This document shows positions 32,801 through 46,339 of a DNA stretch of 64,000 nucleotides, piece after piece; the stretch's first letter is position 1; each line of letters opens with the position of its first letter. The notes under the pieces are model-generated. The model had not been told where the DNA came from and made no database searches. It saw nothing but the letters and a program-made list of their open reading frames with translations. Made by a program: the position numbers and the translations under genes. Origin of the DNA: Cyanodermella asteris (Eukaryota > Ascomycota > Lecanoromycetes > Ostropales > Stictidaceae); NCBI GenBank assembly GCA_900618795.1, contig UYJD01000005.1:769570-833569 (forward strand). Reading direction: 5' to 3'.

Positions 32801-35800
32801 GTCATCTGATGCTGCTGAGAAGCAAGTTAAGCCTGACTTCCGCCGAATCGTCCATGAGCTGTCGATGCAAAACCAAGTCATCTTCCTGGATCCGCCTTCC
32901 GAGTTCGCTCGTGCAGAGTGGGTGCAAGCATTTCACGTCTGGTTAGCAACTATCTGCAACCTACCCACGATCAAAGCTTCCAGATATGATATCCGGGCAA
33001 CTCAGGAAACGAGCTCGACGGTTGGACGCTTCACTTATCTGCCGAGTCTATCCATTGCAGACATACAGGCCGTCTACAACGCCATTGAGGCAAGAATTGA
33101 CGAGATCAATGCTTACGTTGACAAGTGGCTCCAGTTTCAATCGCTGTGGGACCTACAGTCTGACTCAGTCTATGACATGCTGGGCGATGACCTTGCGCAG
33201 TGGCTTCAAATTCTGCAAGAGATCCGGAAAACTCGATCCACTTTTGACACCTCAGACTCTGCACGCAGCTTTGGAAACGCTGTCATTGACTACGAGCAAG
33301 TCCAAACTAAAGTCAACGCAAAATACGATCAATGGCAGCATGAAGTCTTGCAAAAGTTTGGCTCTCGACTGGGAATTCGCATGAGGGAAGTCTACGCGGA
33401 GCTGGAAAAGGCACGACGGGACCTAGAAGGCCAATCTTTAGACGCGTCTTCAACCGCCCAGGCCGTATCTCTGATCACTGTTGTGCAGCAATGCAAACGT
33501 CGTGTACAGGCATGGGAACCGGAGGTTGAGCTCTTTCGGAAAGGTCAGACTACGCTCACACGACAGCGCTACCAATTTCCACAAGACTGGATGTACGTTG
33601 ACCAGATCGACCACGAGTGGACTATTTTGAACGACATTCTGGCTCGAAAAGTCAAGGTCGTCGAAGATCAAAGTGACGCTCTCCGAGCTAAGATCATTGC
33701 GGAAGACAAGATTGTAGCTGACAAGATTGCCGATGCTGTCGCTCAATGGAACGATGAGAAGCCCGTCTCCGGAACAATCGCCCCCGAGGAAGCCTCTCAG
33801 ACATTGAGTACCTTCAGATCAAAGCTCACGAAGCTCAAGTCAGAAGCAGAAGCCGTTGCGAAATCAAAGGAAGCGCTTGATCTACCGTCTGGCTCAGAGA
33901 CCTCTCTTGCGCCAATACTTGAAGAGGTTGAGGACTTTACCTCGGTCTGGGCTAGTCTATCCACCATCTGGCAGAGCTTGAACGAGCTTCGCGAGACACT
34001 TTGGACCAATGTGCAGCCTCGAAAGGTGCGCGGATCAATTGAAGGTCTAATTAAGATGACGCGTGACATGCCGAGTCGCATGCGCCAGTATGCAGCTTTT
34101 GAACACATTCAGAACATTCTGAAGCAGTTGCTCAAGGCAAACACGATCCTTGCTGACCTCAAATCCGAAGCCATCAGGGAGCGTCACTGGACCAAGATCT
34201 TCAAGAATCTCAAGCCCGGCAAGCGATACTCGGCTCTTTCCATGACCCTTGGCGATGTGTATGACTTGCAGCCCACTTCGAGTGAAGCCATTCTTCGCGA
34301 TGTGATCACACAAGCTCAAGGTGAATTGGCACTAGAAGAATTCTTGAAACAAGTCAAGGACACATGGCAGAATTACACGCTTGACCTGGTCAACTACCAG
34401 AACAAATGCCGCTTGATCCGGGGCTGGGATGACCTCTTTGCTAAATGTAGCGAGCATCTCAACTCGCTGCAAGCAATGCGACACTCGCCTTATTACAAGG
34501 AATTCGAAGAAGATGCCGCAAGCTGGGAGGAGAGACTCAATCGGGTCCATGTCCTGTTCGACGTTTGGATTGATGTCCAACGTCAATGGGTCTACCTTGA
34601 AGGTGTTTTTACCGGCAATGCTGACATCAAGCATCTGCTTCCAATGGAGTCTTCTCGGTTTCAAAACATTAACACAGAATTCTTCGCCATCTTGAAGAAG
34701 GTAAACAAGTCTCCATACGTCCTCGATGTACTCAATATTGCTGGCGTGCAAAAGAGTCTGGAGCGGCTGGCCGATCTGTTGAACAAGATCCAGAAAGCGC
34801 TTGGGAAGTATTTGGAGCGTGAGCGTAACGCATTCCCTCGCTTCTATTTCATCGGCGATGAAGATCTCTTGGAGATGATTGGTAACAGCAACGACACTCT
34901 GCGAATTGCGAAGCATTTCCGTAAAATGTTTGCAGGTCTTTCTGGTCTTTTGATGGAAGAAGACACGACTATTACCGGCTTTACCTCCAAGGAAGGCGAA
35001 GAAGTGAATCTCAGGAACCCAATCTCCGTGGCCAAAATTCCGAAAATCAATGACTGGCTGGCCGCTCTCGAGACGGACATGAAGCTTACGCTGGCCTCCT
35101 TGCTTGTCGAGGCCGTGGATCATTTCCGCACCATATTCGAATCGGGCGAGATCGATGCAGAGCCATTCAACAAATACATGACTTCGTTCCCAGCCCAGAT
35201 CGTTGTCCTTGCGACCCAAGTTGTCTGGACCGGAGCGACGGAGAAGGCATTGGCTGGTGGTGGATCGGATTTGCAAAAACTGTTCGACACTGAGGTCAAG
35301 ATCTTGGAATCTCTCGCCACAACAGTCCTTGGCGACCTAGACTTTCTGACGCGCAAGAAATGTGAACATCTCATCACGGAATTTGTTCATCAACGAGATG
35401 TCCTCGCCAAACTCCAGGAAGAAGGAGCGGACTCGCTCACACATTACCTTTGGCTGGTCCAGATGCGTTACATCTACTCCAGCACTGGTGAAGCGACAGA
35501 AAGACTTCGCGTAAAGATGTCGAACGCCGATTTGGCTTATGGATTCGAGTACCTCGGTGTACCAGACCGCCTGGTTCGGACGCCTCTGACCGATAGATGT
35601 TTCCTGACCTTGACGCAGGCTCTGGCTCAGCGTCTTGGAGGATCTCCATACGGACCTGCAGGTACAGGGAAAACTGAGTCCGTGAAAGCTCTTGGCGTTG
35701 AACTTGGTCGATTCACTCTTGTCTTCTGCTGTGATGATACTTTCGATTTCCAGGCCATGGGTCGAATCTTTCTCGGTATCTGCCGTGTGGGTGCTTGGGG

Positions 35801-38800
35801 CTGTTTCGACGAGTTTAACCGTCTGGAAGAGAGGATTCTATCTGCCGTGTCTCAGCAAGTCCAGAACATCCAAATTGGCTTGCGCAAGAGAGCAGAAGAC
35901 CCTAATGCTCAGACCGAGCTTGTCGGCAGACAGTTGAAGGTCAATGATAACACTGGAATCTTCATTACCATGAACCCCGGATACGCGGGCCGTTCAAACC
36001 TCCCCGACAACTTGAAGAAGCTTTTCCGCAGCGTGGCCATGTCCAAGCCAGACAAGGAGCTTATTGCCGAAGTCATGCTGTACTCGCAAGGTTTCAAGCA
36101 AGCTAAACAGCTATCCAAACAGACTGTCCCGTTCTTTGATCAGTGCAAAGAGAGATTTACCAAGCAGGCTCACTACGACTTTGGACTCCGAGCATTGAAG
36201 AGCGTTCTGGTCAGCTCCGGTGGTCTCAAGCGAGTGCGAATCACTGCGGGCGAGGTTGACGTGAAGCAAGAAGAAGCCCTCGAGCCGCAGATCCTCGTTC
36301 AGAGTTTGCGGGAAACAATCGCCCCCAAGCTTGTTCGCGAGGACGTGGAAGCCATGAAAGGTATTGAGGGCACGTGCTTTCCAGGCGTCGAGTACGTTGC
36401 AGCCAGCCTGGAGAAGCTCGAAGCTGCGATTCGCAAAGAAGCCACTGAGCAACATCTTGTTGTCAATGAGACGTGGATGACCAAGATTCTTCAGCTTTAC
36501 CAAATACAGGGCATCCATCACGGTGTTATGATGGTCGGCAATTCGGGCTCAGGCAAATCCGCAATCTGGAGAACTCTGCTTCGAGCTATGCAGCAGGTAG
36601 AGGGCATCGAAGGCGTCTGCCACATCATCGACTCGAAGGTCATGTCAAAAGAAGCCTTGTATGGTAATCTTGACAGCACAACCCGAGAATGGACTGATGG
36701 TCTATTCACTGGCATTCTTCGCAAAGTTGTCGACAATCTCCGTGGCGAAGACTCCAAGCGTCACTGGATCGTGTTTGACGGCGATGTGGATCCAGAATGG
36801 GTTGAGAACTTGAACAGTGTTCTGGACGACAACAAGCTTCTTACCCTGCCCAATGGTGAACGTCTGAGCTTGCCGCCCAACGTCCGCATCATGTTCGAGG
36901 TTGAAACACTGAAGTACGCAACACTTGCTACTGTTTCCCGTTGTGGTATGGTTTGGTTCAATGAGGACACGGTCAATCCTCCTATGATTGTCTCTCAATA
37001 TCTTCAGAAGCTGCAGAGCGCTCCCTTTGAGGAACTCGACGAGGACACCGCCGCCGCCGGACAGGCTGCCACGCAAGCATTGGCTGTCCAACAACAGGTC
37101 TCCGCTGTGCTGCAACCACATCTGGCCGAGGGGGGTCTCCTCGACAAGGCCTTTGAACGAGCCGGCGGCTACAACCATATCATGGACTTCACGCAAATAA
37201 GGTCCTTGAACACCTTATTTTCTCTTCTCAACAAGTCTTGCCGAAGCATGATTGAGTATAACCTCCAGCACGAGGACTTCTCGCTGGAGCCAGATCAGAT
37301 TGAGTCTTTCATATCGAAGAAGCTGCTGCTCGCGCTGGTATGGTCTTTTACGGGTGACTGCCCTTTGGCCGACCGTCAGAACTTTGGCAGCTATCTTGCT
37401 GGACTGACTACTATTGACACTCCTCTGCTAGCCGAAGGCGCCTCGCTCATTGACTTTGACGTCAGTCTTCCTAGAGCGGAGTGGACACCATGGCAATCTC
37501 AAGTGCCCACAGTCGATGTTAATACGCACTCCGTCACGCAGACCGACGTTGTCATTCCGACTTTAGATACTGTACGCCACGAGGAAGTTCTGTATTCTTG
37601 GTTGGCCGAGCACAAGCCTCTCATTTTGTGCGGGCCTCCAGGTTCTGGCAAAACAATGACACTCTTCAGCGCGCTGCGCAAGCTACCCAATATGGAAGTC
37701 GTCGGTCTCAACTTTTCTAGCGCGACTACACCAGATCTAATCATCAAGACATTCGATCAATACTGCGAGTATCGCAAGACTCTCAATGGAGTCATCATGT
37801 CTCCTACTCAAGTCGGACGCTGGCTGGTTCTCTTCTGTGATGAGATCAATCTACCCGCCCCCGATAAATATGGTACACAGAGAGCCATCACCTTCTTGAG
37901 ACAACTGGTTGAGCACAACGGCTTTTGGCGAACCTCCGACAAGCAGTGGGTAACACTGGATCGAATCCAATTCGTTGGTGCTTGCAACCCTCCAACAGAT
38001 GCTGGCAGAACCCCTCTTGGCGCGCGTTTCTTGCGCCATTCGCCATTGATCATGGTCGATTACCCAGGGCAGACATCCCTGCAACAAATCTACGGCACGT
38101 TCAACAGTGCTGTTCTCAAGATCATACCAAACCTCCGTGGTCATTCTGAAGCTTTGACCAAAGCCATGGTTCAATTTTATATGGAGTCACAGTCAAGGTT
38201 CACACCAAAGATACAACCACATTACGTTTACTCTCCTCGTGAGCTGACAAGATGGGTGCGCGGAATCTACGAGGCGATACGACCACTCGAGACTCTGACT
38301 GTTGAGGGACTGGTCCGCATATGGGCACATGAGGCCCTACGATTATTCCAGGATCGCTTGGTAGCAGAAGACGAACGAAAGTGGACGAACGATGCGGCAA
38401 GACGCATTGCTCTTGAGCACTTCCCTAACATTGACGACTCTGTCGCTCTGAAGGAGCCAATTCTGTTCTCGAATTGGCTTTCGAAGAACTACGTTCCAGT
38501 TGAACGTGAGCAATTGCGCGACTTTGTCAAGGCCAGATTGAAGACTTTCTGCGAGGAAGAGGTTGACGTCCCTCTAATCCTCTTTAATGATGTCCTGGAA
38601 CATGTACTGCGTATTGACCGTGTCTTCCGACAGCCGCAAGGACATCTCATTCTCATTGGTGTCAGTGGAAGTGGCAAGACCACTCTGTCTCGTTTCGTTG
38701 CTTGGATGAATGGTCTGAAGGTCTTCCAGATCAAGGTCCACGGTCGTTATTCTGCTGAGGACTTTGACGACGATCTCAGAGACGTCCTCCGCCGCACCGG

Positions 38801-41800
38801 TTGCAAAGGCGAAAAGATTTGCTTCATCATGGACGAGTCCAATGTCCTGGACTCAGGTTTCTTGGAACGCATGAACACTCTTCTAGCAAATGCAGAGGTC
38901 CCGGGTCTGTTTGAAGGCGACGAATATGCCGCGCTCATGACAGCGTGCCGAGAAGGTGCCCAGCGACAAGGTCTCCTCTTGGACTCGCAAGAGGAGTTGT
39001 ACAAGTGGTTCACCCAGCAAATCGTGAAGAATCTCCATGTTGTGTTCACCATGAACCCTCCTGAAGACGGACTTTCCTCCAAGGCAGCGACTAGTCCTGC
39101 CTTGTTCAACAGATGCGTGCTCAACTGGTTTGGTGACTGGTCTGATCAAGCACTATACCAGGTTGGTGCGGAGCTCACCCAATCTGTCGACCTGGATCGT
39201 CAAGGTTTCACGGCGCCAGATACTATTCCGTTGGCTTATCGGGATTTGCAGCTCCCGGCAAGTCACCGTGATGCCGTCGTCAACGCCATGGTTCATGTCC
39301 ACCACTCGCTCCACAAGTTCAATGATCGACTGAAGAAACAGCAAGGCCGAACAACTTTCCTGACACCAAGACACTATTTGGATTTCGTGGCCCAGTACGT
39401 GAAGCTGTATAGCGAGAAACGGGAAGACCTCGAGGAGCAACAGAGACACTTGAACGTTGGTCTCGACAAGTTAAAGGACACGGTAGAAAAGGTCCGAGAC
39501 CTGCGGGCAAGTCTTGGGCAGAAGAAGGGTCAGTTGGAGCGTAAAGAGAAGGAAGCGAATGACAAACTACAAATCATGGTTGGCGACCAACAGGCGGCAG
39601 AGACTACCAAAGCGGAGTCGTTGAAAATTCAGGTCAACCTGGAGCAGCAAGAGGTGGAGGTTGCAAAGCGAAAGAAAGAAGTCCAAGCCGACTTGGCAAA
39701 GGCTGAACCCGCGGTTTTGGAGGCGCAGGAGGCGGTCGGAAATATCAAGAGGCAACAGCTAGTCGAGGTGAGATCGATGGGTCAACCTCCATCTACTGTG
39801 CGCATGGCCTTGGAAGCGGTTTGTACACTCTTAGGCCACAAATTTACGGACTGGAAAGGTATCCAGGGTATCGTTCGTCGAGAGGATTTCATTGCCAGCA
39901 TCGTGGGCTACGACAACGAAAAGCAGATGACAAGGACCTTGCGCACCAAAATGCAGAAGGACTATCTCACCAACCAGGACTTTACATTTGAGCGAGTCAA
40001 CCGAGCTAGTAAAGCCTGCGGACCTCTGGTTCAGTGGGTATCGGCGCAAGTTAATTTCTCCGCCATTCTCGACCGTGTTGGTCCTCTTCGTGAAGAGGCT
40101 GATCAACTCGAGGAGCAAGCACTTACCACGAAAGCCGAAGCGACAGCCATCCAGAACAAGATCCAAAAGCTCGAAGAGAGCATTGCACAGTACAAAACCG
40201 AATATGCTGCTCTGATCAGTGAATCTGGTGCGATCAAAGCCGAGATGGAACGTGTCGAATTCAAGGTCAACCGCAGTGTTAAACTCCTCGACAGTCTTTC
40301 TTCGGAGCGTGTCCGCTGGGAGGAAGGAAGCAAATCGTTCGAAACTCAGATCGGTACTATCGTTGGAGACGTCCTAGTCGCCGCTGCATTCCTTGCTTAT
40401 GGCGGCTTGTACGATCAGCAATATCGCAAGTCGATGACCGAGGACTGGACTGAGCAGCTTTCCATGTCAGGCATCAGTTACAAGGCTCTCAACGAAGTGA
40501 CCGAATTCCTCTCTACCGCGGACGAGAGGGTTCAATGGCAGCGTAACGGCCTTCCGGTTGACGATCTTTGCACTGAGAATGCCATCATCCTCAAGCGCTT
40601 CAACAGATACCCGCTGATCATTGATCCATCTGGACGGGCCACCGAATTCCTTCAGAACGAAACAAGCGACCGCAAGCTGACCATCACCAGTTTCCTTGAC
40701 GACTCCTTCGTCAAGCAGCTCGAGAGCTCACTTCGTTTTGGTAATCCAATCCTGATCCAAGACGCGGAACATCTTGATCCCGTCCTGAACCATGTTCTCA
40801 ACAAGGAATATCAGAAGACAGGTGGTCGTGTGCTCATTCAGCTCGGTAAACAAGAGATCGACTTCTCTCCCGCCTTCAAGCTCTTCTTATCTACAAGAGA
40901 TCCTTCGGCTATGTTCCCGCCCGACGTCTGCAGCAGAACCACCTTCGTCAACTTTACGGTCACACAAAGCAGCTTACAAACGCAGTCATTGAACGACGTT
41001 GTCAAATCTGAGCGTCCCGACGTCGATGAGAGAAGGTCTAATCTCATCAAGATGCAGGGCGAGTTCAATATCCATCTTCGCGGTCTTGAAAAACGCCTCT
41101 TGCAGGCGCTCAACGAATCCCGTGGAAATATTCTTGACGATGATGTGGTCATAGAAACGCTCGAGACACTCAAGACCGAGGCGGCCGACATTTCAAAGAA
41201 GATGGCTGAGACTCAAGGTGTCATGCAAGAAGTCGAGGCAATCACCATCCAATACAGTAAGATTGCTCGGGCTTGCAGTGCCATCTTCTCGATTTTGGAG
41301 CAGCTACATCATCTCAACCACTTCTACCAGTTCTCACTACAATACTTTGTCGACATCTTCAAGTCAGTATTGCACGACAATCCTAATCTCAAGAACGAGA
41401 CAAATCACCAGGCCCGAGCTGAGATCATTCTTCATGATCTTTTTGTCGCTACGTATCATCGCACTGCCCTCAGCCTCCTCCAGAAAGACAGAATCACACT
41501 CGCGGTATTGCTTTGCCAAGCTTCACCGTACGCTATGGACAAGAGCTTGCTGGATATAATCCTCAACAGCAAAATTGAGGGGCGTGACATCTCCAGTTCC
41601 GAGGAGGCGAAATCCGAGAGTATGCCTCGGGCAATGAGAGTCGAGGCCTTCAAGTCATTCATTCCCAATATCGCAGACAAGGATTGGGAGAAGTTTGCCA
41701 ACGAAGAAATGGCCGAGCACCATGTCCCGCATGTATGGGACGACAAAGTTACGGATCTTGATCGCCAACTGCGCTCCCTTCTTATGGTCAAGTTCTTCCG

Positions 41801-42960
41801 TCTGGATCGATTTGTGCCTGCAGCAGAGAAACTCGTCACCACGGTCTTCGGTAAGGAGTTACTTAACATTCCCACGGATCTCAAACAAGTCGTTGAGCAG
41901 GCTTCATCTATGACTCCCATTGCACTCTGCTCCAGCCCCGGATTTGATGCAAGCTACAAGGTCGACAGTCTCGTTGAACGAGAGCAGGTACAGTGCTCGA
42001 ATATCGCAATGGGCTCGAATGAAGCTCTTGGCGCGGCAGACAAAGCCATCAGCAATGCAGCAGCTAATGGCTCTTGGGTCCTCGTCAAGAACGTCCATCT
42101 GACACCTTCATGGCTTCAAAGCTTGGAGAAGAGACTCAACGGCCTTAAACCACACGCCGACTTTCGACTCTTCATATCTATGGAATCGAGCCCCAAAATC
42201 CCGGTCAATCTCCTCCGTGCCTCACGTGTGCTTACCTATGAGCAACCAGCCGGTATTCGTGCCAACATGAGGGATTCATTGTCTTCGCTCTCGACGAGGA
42301 AGACGGATGAGCCTGTGGAGAAGGCCCGGCTTTATTTGCTTCTGTCGTTCCTTCATGCAGTCATACAAGAACGTTTGCGTTATGCGCCAACGCTTGGATG
42401 GAAGGGCTTCTGGGAGTTCAACGATGCCGATGTAAGTTACACGTATTCCACTACACCCCTGCACAGTTTACTGACCCTTTTAACAGTATGAGTGTGCTGC
42501 CTACATTATAGACATCTGGGTTGCCAATGCCGCCCAAGGAAGGACGAACATCGCTCCGACCAATATTCCTTGGGATCTGCTAAGGCTACTCATCACTGAA
42601 ACCTACGGAGGCAAGGTCGACGATGACAACGACTTCGCACAACTCCGTCAACTCGTGGACAGCTTCATGACTCCAGCCGCATTCAACGACGACCATAAAC
42701 TGGTCAAGGGCGTGGACGACGCAGAGAATGGAGTCGAAACTGGTCTTACAGTCCCAGAAGCAACACCAATGCAGGGTATGGTGGAATGGGTGAACGCGCT
42801 GCCTGAGCGTGAGCCTCCGACATACCTAGGGCTGCCGGCCAATGCTGAGAAACTTTTGCTTGTTGGGCACGGAAAGAGCATGATTGGGAATCTCGCGAGG
42901 ATCACGGAGATTCTGGACGAGGGTGAGCAGTTGCTGGAAGAAAGCAGCGACGCAGCATGA
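29820..42960 (+). CDS. nudA: Cytoplasmic dynein 1 heavy chain
   Basis: Two exons (29820-42431, 42487-42960; 55-nt intron), 4361 residues, the length usual for fungal dynein heavy chains. It is the minus-end-directed microtubule motor that moves nuclei and early endosomes in hyphae. The tail and linker occupy about the first 1900 residues. The AAA+ ring follows with intact Walker A motifs in AAA1 (GPAGTGKT, 1945-1952), AAA2 (GNSGSGKS, 2240-2247), AAA3 (GPPGSGKT, 2605-2612) and AAA4 (GVSGSGKT, 2947-2954). The coiled-coil stalk flanks the microtubule-binding domain at about 3150-3430, with two long antiparallel Glu/Lys-rich helices. AAA5 and AAA6 lack obvious P-loops, as expected. The second exon restores the conserved C-terminus ([20 protein letters not shown]). 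Symbol follows Aspergillus usage. No internal stop or frameshift seen. Confidence 0.97.
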
Positions 42961-43646
42961 GAGCCTTTTTGATGAGGATGCACATTTCTTTTGTTCGGAG
43001 CATGGCGTATGCACGTTGCGATTTGTAGGAGGCGCAAAGATTGTGAGGCAATTCAGGGACAGTGGGCAAGATGAAAGCTTCCTTCTAGAGCATGGCGAAG
43101 GCGTTTTTGGAAGCTACCGGACGCGATACCCCATATGATACCACCCAAACATTGTCAGACGCGCTCGGAGTGCGCTGGCCGTCTTCTGTTGGGTTTTTGC
43201 TGCTTATCAGGCTGCATGTACTTTTAAGTTTAGAGCGAATGAAGTCATTTCGCAAGACCTCGTGCGCAGTGAGACGATGGCGGGATGCGTGCACGTTCTT
43301 CTCCGGCGCCGGTAGGGAAAAAGCCTTCGGAAATGCTGTCATTGGCGCTGATCCTGACTGAAAACGACGTCCGCCGTGCTCCGCTGCCAGACCTTCAACG
43401 CATGGTGGAGCATGTTTCTGGACGCTAGAATCGGATATTTTCTGTCATGATAGCCCGATAATGGGCATTGGCAGAGCCGGTAAGTACGCATAAGACCGCC
43501 AGTCGGACCGCCATGCAAGCGATGTGATTTCTGAAGAAAACCTGCCCCGCCAAAAGAAGCTCTCTCTCCCCCACCATCTCACCTTACAAGTCTTTCTATT
43601 GTCGCGTCCTTTCTTCTCTCCATAGGTTCGGCTTGTGCATTCCAAG
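42961..43646. other. Intergenic: dynein 3' end and HAD phosphatase promoter
   Basis: Both neighbours are on the plus strand. Pyrimidine-rich tracts appear just before 43620, consistent with the leader of the next gene. No gene seen. Confidence 0.5.
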
Positions 43647-44495
43647 ATGTCGTACCCCAAAGCCCTCAAGGGAAGCCCCAAGGTCATCTTCTTCACCGAC
43701 TTCGACGGCACAATCACCCTCCAGGACACAAAGGACACCCTCACCGACGACCTCGGCATCGGCCACGACGCCCGCCGCCAACTCAACATCGACTGCCTGG
43801 CCGACAAGATCAACTTCCGCCGCGTCTTCCACGACATGATGGCCTCCATCGGCAAGCCCTACGACTACTGCATCGACTACCTGCACCGGCACGTCAAGCT
43901 CGACCCCTACTTTGCCGACTTTTTCGACTGGAGCCAGGAGCACGGCGTCCCCATTGTCATCCTGTCGTCCGGGCTCGTGCCGGTCATTCGCAGCGTGCTG
44001 GAGTTTCACCTGGGCGAGGAGAAGGCGGGCAGGATCGAGATTGTGGCGAACAAGCTGGTGACGGACGAGAGCGAGAAGCACGATGGGTGGAATGAGGGCG
44101 GGTGGGGATTCGCGTTTAGGGACGAGAGTGGTTTTGGACACGACAAGAGTGTGACGATCAGGCCGTATGCGAAGCACTTTGAGGGTAAGGCGCCCGGCGA
44201 AAGGCCCGTGATGCTCTACGCTGGAGATGGCGTCAGTGACTTGAGCGCGGCGCGCGAGACGGATTTGTTGTTTGCCAAAAAGGGGTATGTGAATTTGCCG
44301 GCCGAAGACACGGAGAAGAGGGTGCTAACTTTTAGTAGACGCGATCTGGTCACCTACTGCGAGAAGGAAAATGTTCCATTCACACTTTTCGAGGACTGGT
44401 CATCGATACTGGCTAAGACCAAGGAGCTGTACGAAGGAAAGAGCATTGCCAGTCTTGCGAAAGAGGGCAGACAGGAAGCAAAGGAGAGCCATTGA
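43647..44495 (+). CDS. HAD-superfamily phosphatase (PSPase-like, Pyp1/MtnX-like)
   Basis: Start at the ATG of MSYPKALK. HAD motif I is DFDGT with nucleophile Asp18 and Asp20; motif II is the SSG in VILSSGLVPVIRS; motif IV is GDGVSDLSAA. The closest families I know are the fungal Pyp1 (YNL010W) sugar/polyol phosphatases and the MtnX-type phosphatases, hydrolysing small phosphate esters in the cytosol. A short intron is likely at 44285-44338: donor GTATGT, branch GTGCTAAC, acceptor TTTTAGTAG. Removing it joins LLFAKKG to RDLVTYC, as homologs read, giving 264 residues. The intron is 54 nt (or 51 with the other AG) and has no stop, so retention also gives a complete 282-residue protein. Substrate cannot be told from sequence. 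Confidence 0.85.
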   Translation: MSYPKALKGSPKVIFFTDFDGTITLQDTKDTLTDDLGIGHDARRQLNIDCLADKINFRRVFHDMMASIGKPYDYCIDYLHRHVKLDPYFADFFDWSQEHGVPIVILSSGLVPVIRSVLEFHLGEEKAGRIEIVANKLVTDESEKHDGWNEGGWGFAFRDESGFGHDKSVTIRPYAKHFEGKAPGERPVMLYAGDGVSDLSAARETDLLFAKKGYVNLPAEDTEKRVLTFSRRDLVTYCEKENVPFTLFEDWSSILAKTKELYEGKSIASLAKEGRQEAKESH

Positions 44496-44892
44496 GAGAA
44501 GCATTCAACGCATTGATGATGTCACGATAGACATATACTGGAAACATACAACGATAGACCAGACGATAGAAAGGATGATAGTTTGCGATGATCGAATTTT
44601 TTCTTCTTGTTCTTGTAGCGGCTTGGCCGACTCGAGTGACCACTGCCTGTCTATCGATGCTGCCAATGTAGCTCCTCTGACATATGGCTAATCGTATTCA
44701 TGTGTGCGCCGCCTCGACTCGGCAATTCATCGGCAAGTGGTCTAGCATGAAGTCGCTTGCTTCCCAGGAGCTTGAAGCTGGCGCTTCTGCTCGCCTCTCG
44801 ATGTTGTTCTGTTGCAGCACAAGAAACCCAGGTGTTCTGGGAGAACTATGTGTATCCATGAAGGTGAAGTGGTATTCGTGATAAAGCTTCCT
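44496..44892. other. Convergent 3' intergenic
   Basis: 3' untranslated regions of the HAD phosphatase (+) and the Arp2/3 subunit (-). Nothing else seen. Confidence 0.5.
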
Positions 44893-45820
44893 TTAGAGCG
44901 ACCTGCCCATAAACTTGCGCTTCGAGAAGCTTAGCCACCACTATGACAAGATTAGCACTCTCAGCAACCGAAACGCAGTCATAGCACTCGATTACCTTCG
45001 AAGGCTTATCTCCATGCTCGTATAGTCGCTGCAACAGCCGCGATGCGATTTCCTGTCTAAACTGAGAAAGATATCTGCTGCTTGTCAGCATATTCCCGGC
45101 TATCAACATGCACGCAAAAGACGCACTGTCTGAGCTGTTCCGCATCCTGTCGGTCCCGTGGCGCCTCAAAAGCTTGGTTGAGCGGAAAGTTTGCATCTCC
45201 AGGTATGGCGAACTGGTCCAACGCAGTATTTATCAAGACCTGGTTCCGACGTTAGCCTGCAGTCCAGCTCCAAGCTCCGTCCACGCAACCCTCGCTTCAT
45301 TTGTCTACCACCCGATCTTCGACTGGTATCTCCAAGACGTACCTTCTCGGCCTCTCTCTTGTCCATTGTAACCTTGATCTTCCCCACGCACTCTTGCGTG
45401 AATAGAATCCCATAGATCAATAACCGGTCCGCTGGACCCTGGATTTCAAAGTTGCGGAAGAATGTGTTGGCGCGGAACAGCTGCAGGACCTCGTCGGCCG
45501 GATCATATGATTCGGACGAGGGTTCGACGTCGATTGGGTTTCCGGCAATGGCTGGCAGTGTGTAGGCGGGTCCTCGTGTGCGGGTTCGGAGGGGAAGGAG
45601 AGCCGTGTTGCCTGCGAAGAGAGAAGAGAGGTCAGCAACACTGAGATGGCCGAAATGGACGGGGATGAGCGTAAGGGGCGAAACCGGGAGAGTGCTCGCG
45701 TACCTATAAGTCGGACATCTTGGTCTTGGAGGAATACACTGTGGTAGGCCTAGAGGTGGTGGGGTTAGTATGAGTTGATGGTTGAACCACGAATCAGAAC
45801 TGGGGCAATCTCACCGGCAT
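44893..45820 (-). CDS. arc18: Arp2/3 complex subunit 3 (p21-Arc, ARPC3)
   Basis: Rebuilt from six exons: 45820-45815, 45749-45704, 45611-45343, 45239-45127, 45074-44996 and 44940-44893 (introns 52-103 nt). All junctions are GT-AG and in frame, giving 186 residues, the standard size. Diagnostic segments are MPAYHSVF, NTALLPLRTRTRGPAYTLP, FRANTFFRNFEIQGPADRLL, IYGILFTQECVGKI, a middle helix NTALDQFAIPGDANFPLNQA, and the C-terminus KPSKWWLSFSKRKFMGRSL. ARPC3 is one of seven subunits of the complex that nucleates branched actin filaments, needed at endocytic patches. Only exon 3 shows up as a noticeable open frame, so the gene is easily missed. The first coding exon is just ATG-CCG. Cofilin, which severs actin filaments, lies 17 kb away. 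Confidence 0.94.
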
Positions 45821-46339
45821 AGTGCAAAGGTGGAAATTTGTTCGCGATGCGTAATGTTAGCCAGAGCGTCGAGCAGCCGGAAATGAGTGAATGTGAGCTA
45901 GAGGTCCTTTGCAGAGCATGAGGTTCCCGGAATGGAAGCGGAGCTGATGGCGGAGTGTACGGCTTGGCGATGCGGTGCGCCTTGCGTCAATCCTCCGGAC
46001 AATCTCCGTCCTAACGTAGACTCGGCTTCCTTATCATTTGTCCATGTCCGCCAGGGCGACGCGTTTTTAGGTATTTCAGCATTGGAACTCTGCTCTGCCG
46101 GTGTGAATGGTGAAGAAAATCTATTGGTTAATGCTAAGCACCGAGTGATTTCATCGTGCGCGATATCCAGTTTACGTGCCGGACACAGTCGTCGCCATCT
46201 ATAAGGACTTCTCTTCGCGGCCCCGCGCAATCTCAAAATACCTAGTCGACCGTCGTAGTCATTAAGCAGACTAATGATCCGATGCTGAGCGACCCTGCAG
46301 TAAATGCAGATGAAGCAGAATTTGTACGAATGAACGTGC
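45821..46339. other. Intergenic: ARPC3 promoter and TPR-DnaJ 3' region
   Basis: Both neighbours are on the minus strand. No gene or motif recognised. Confidence 0.5.
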
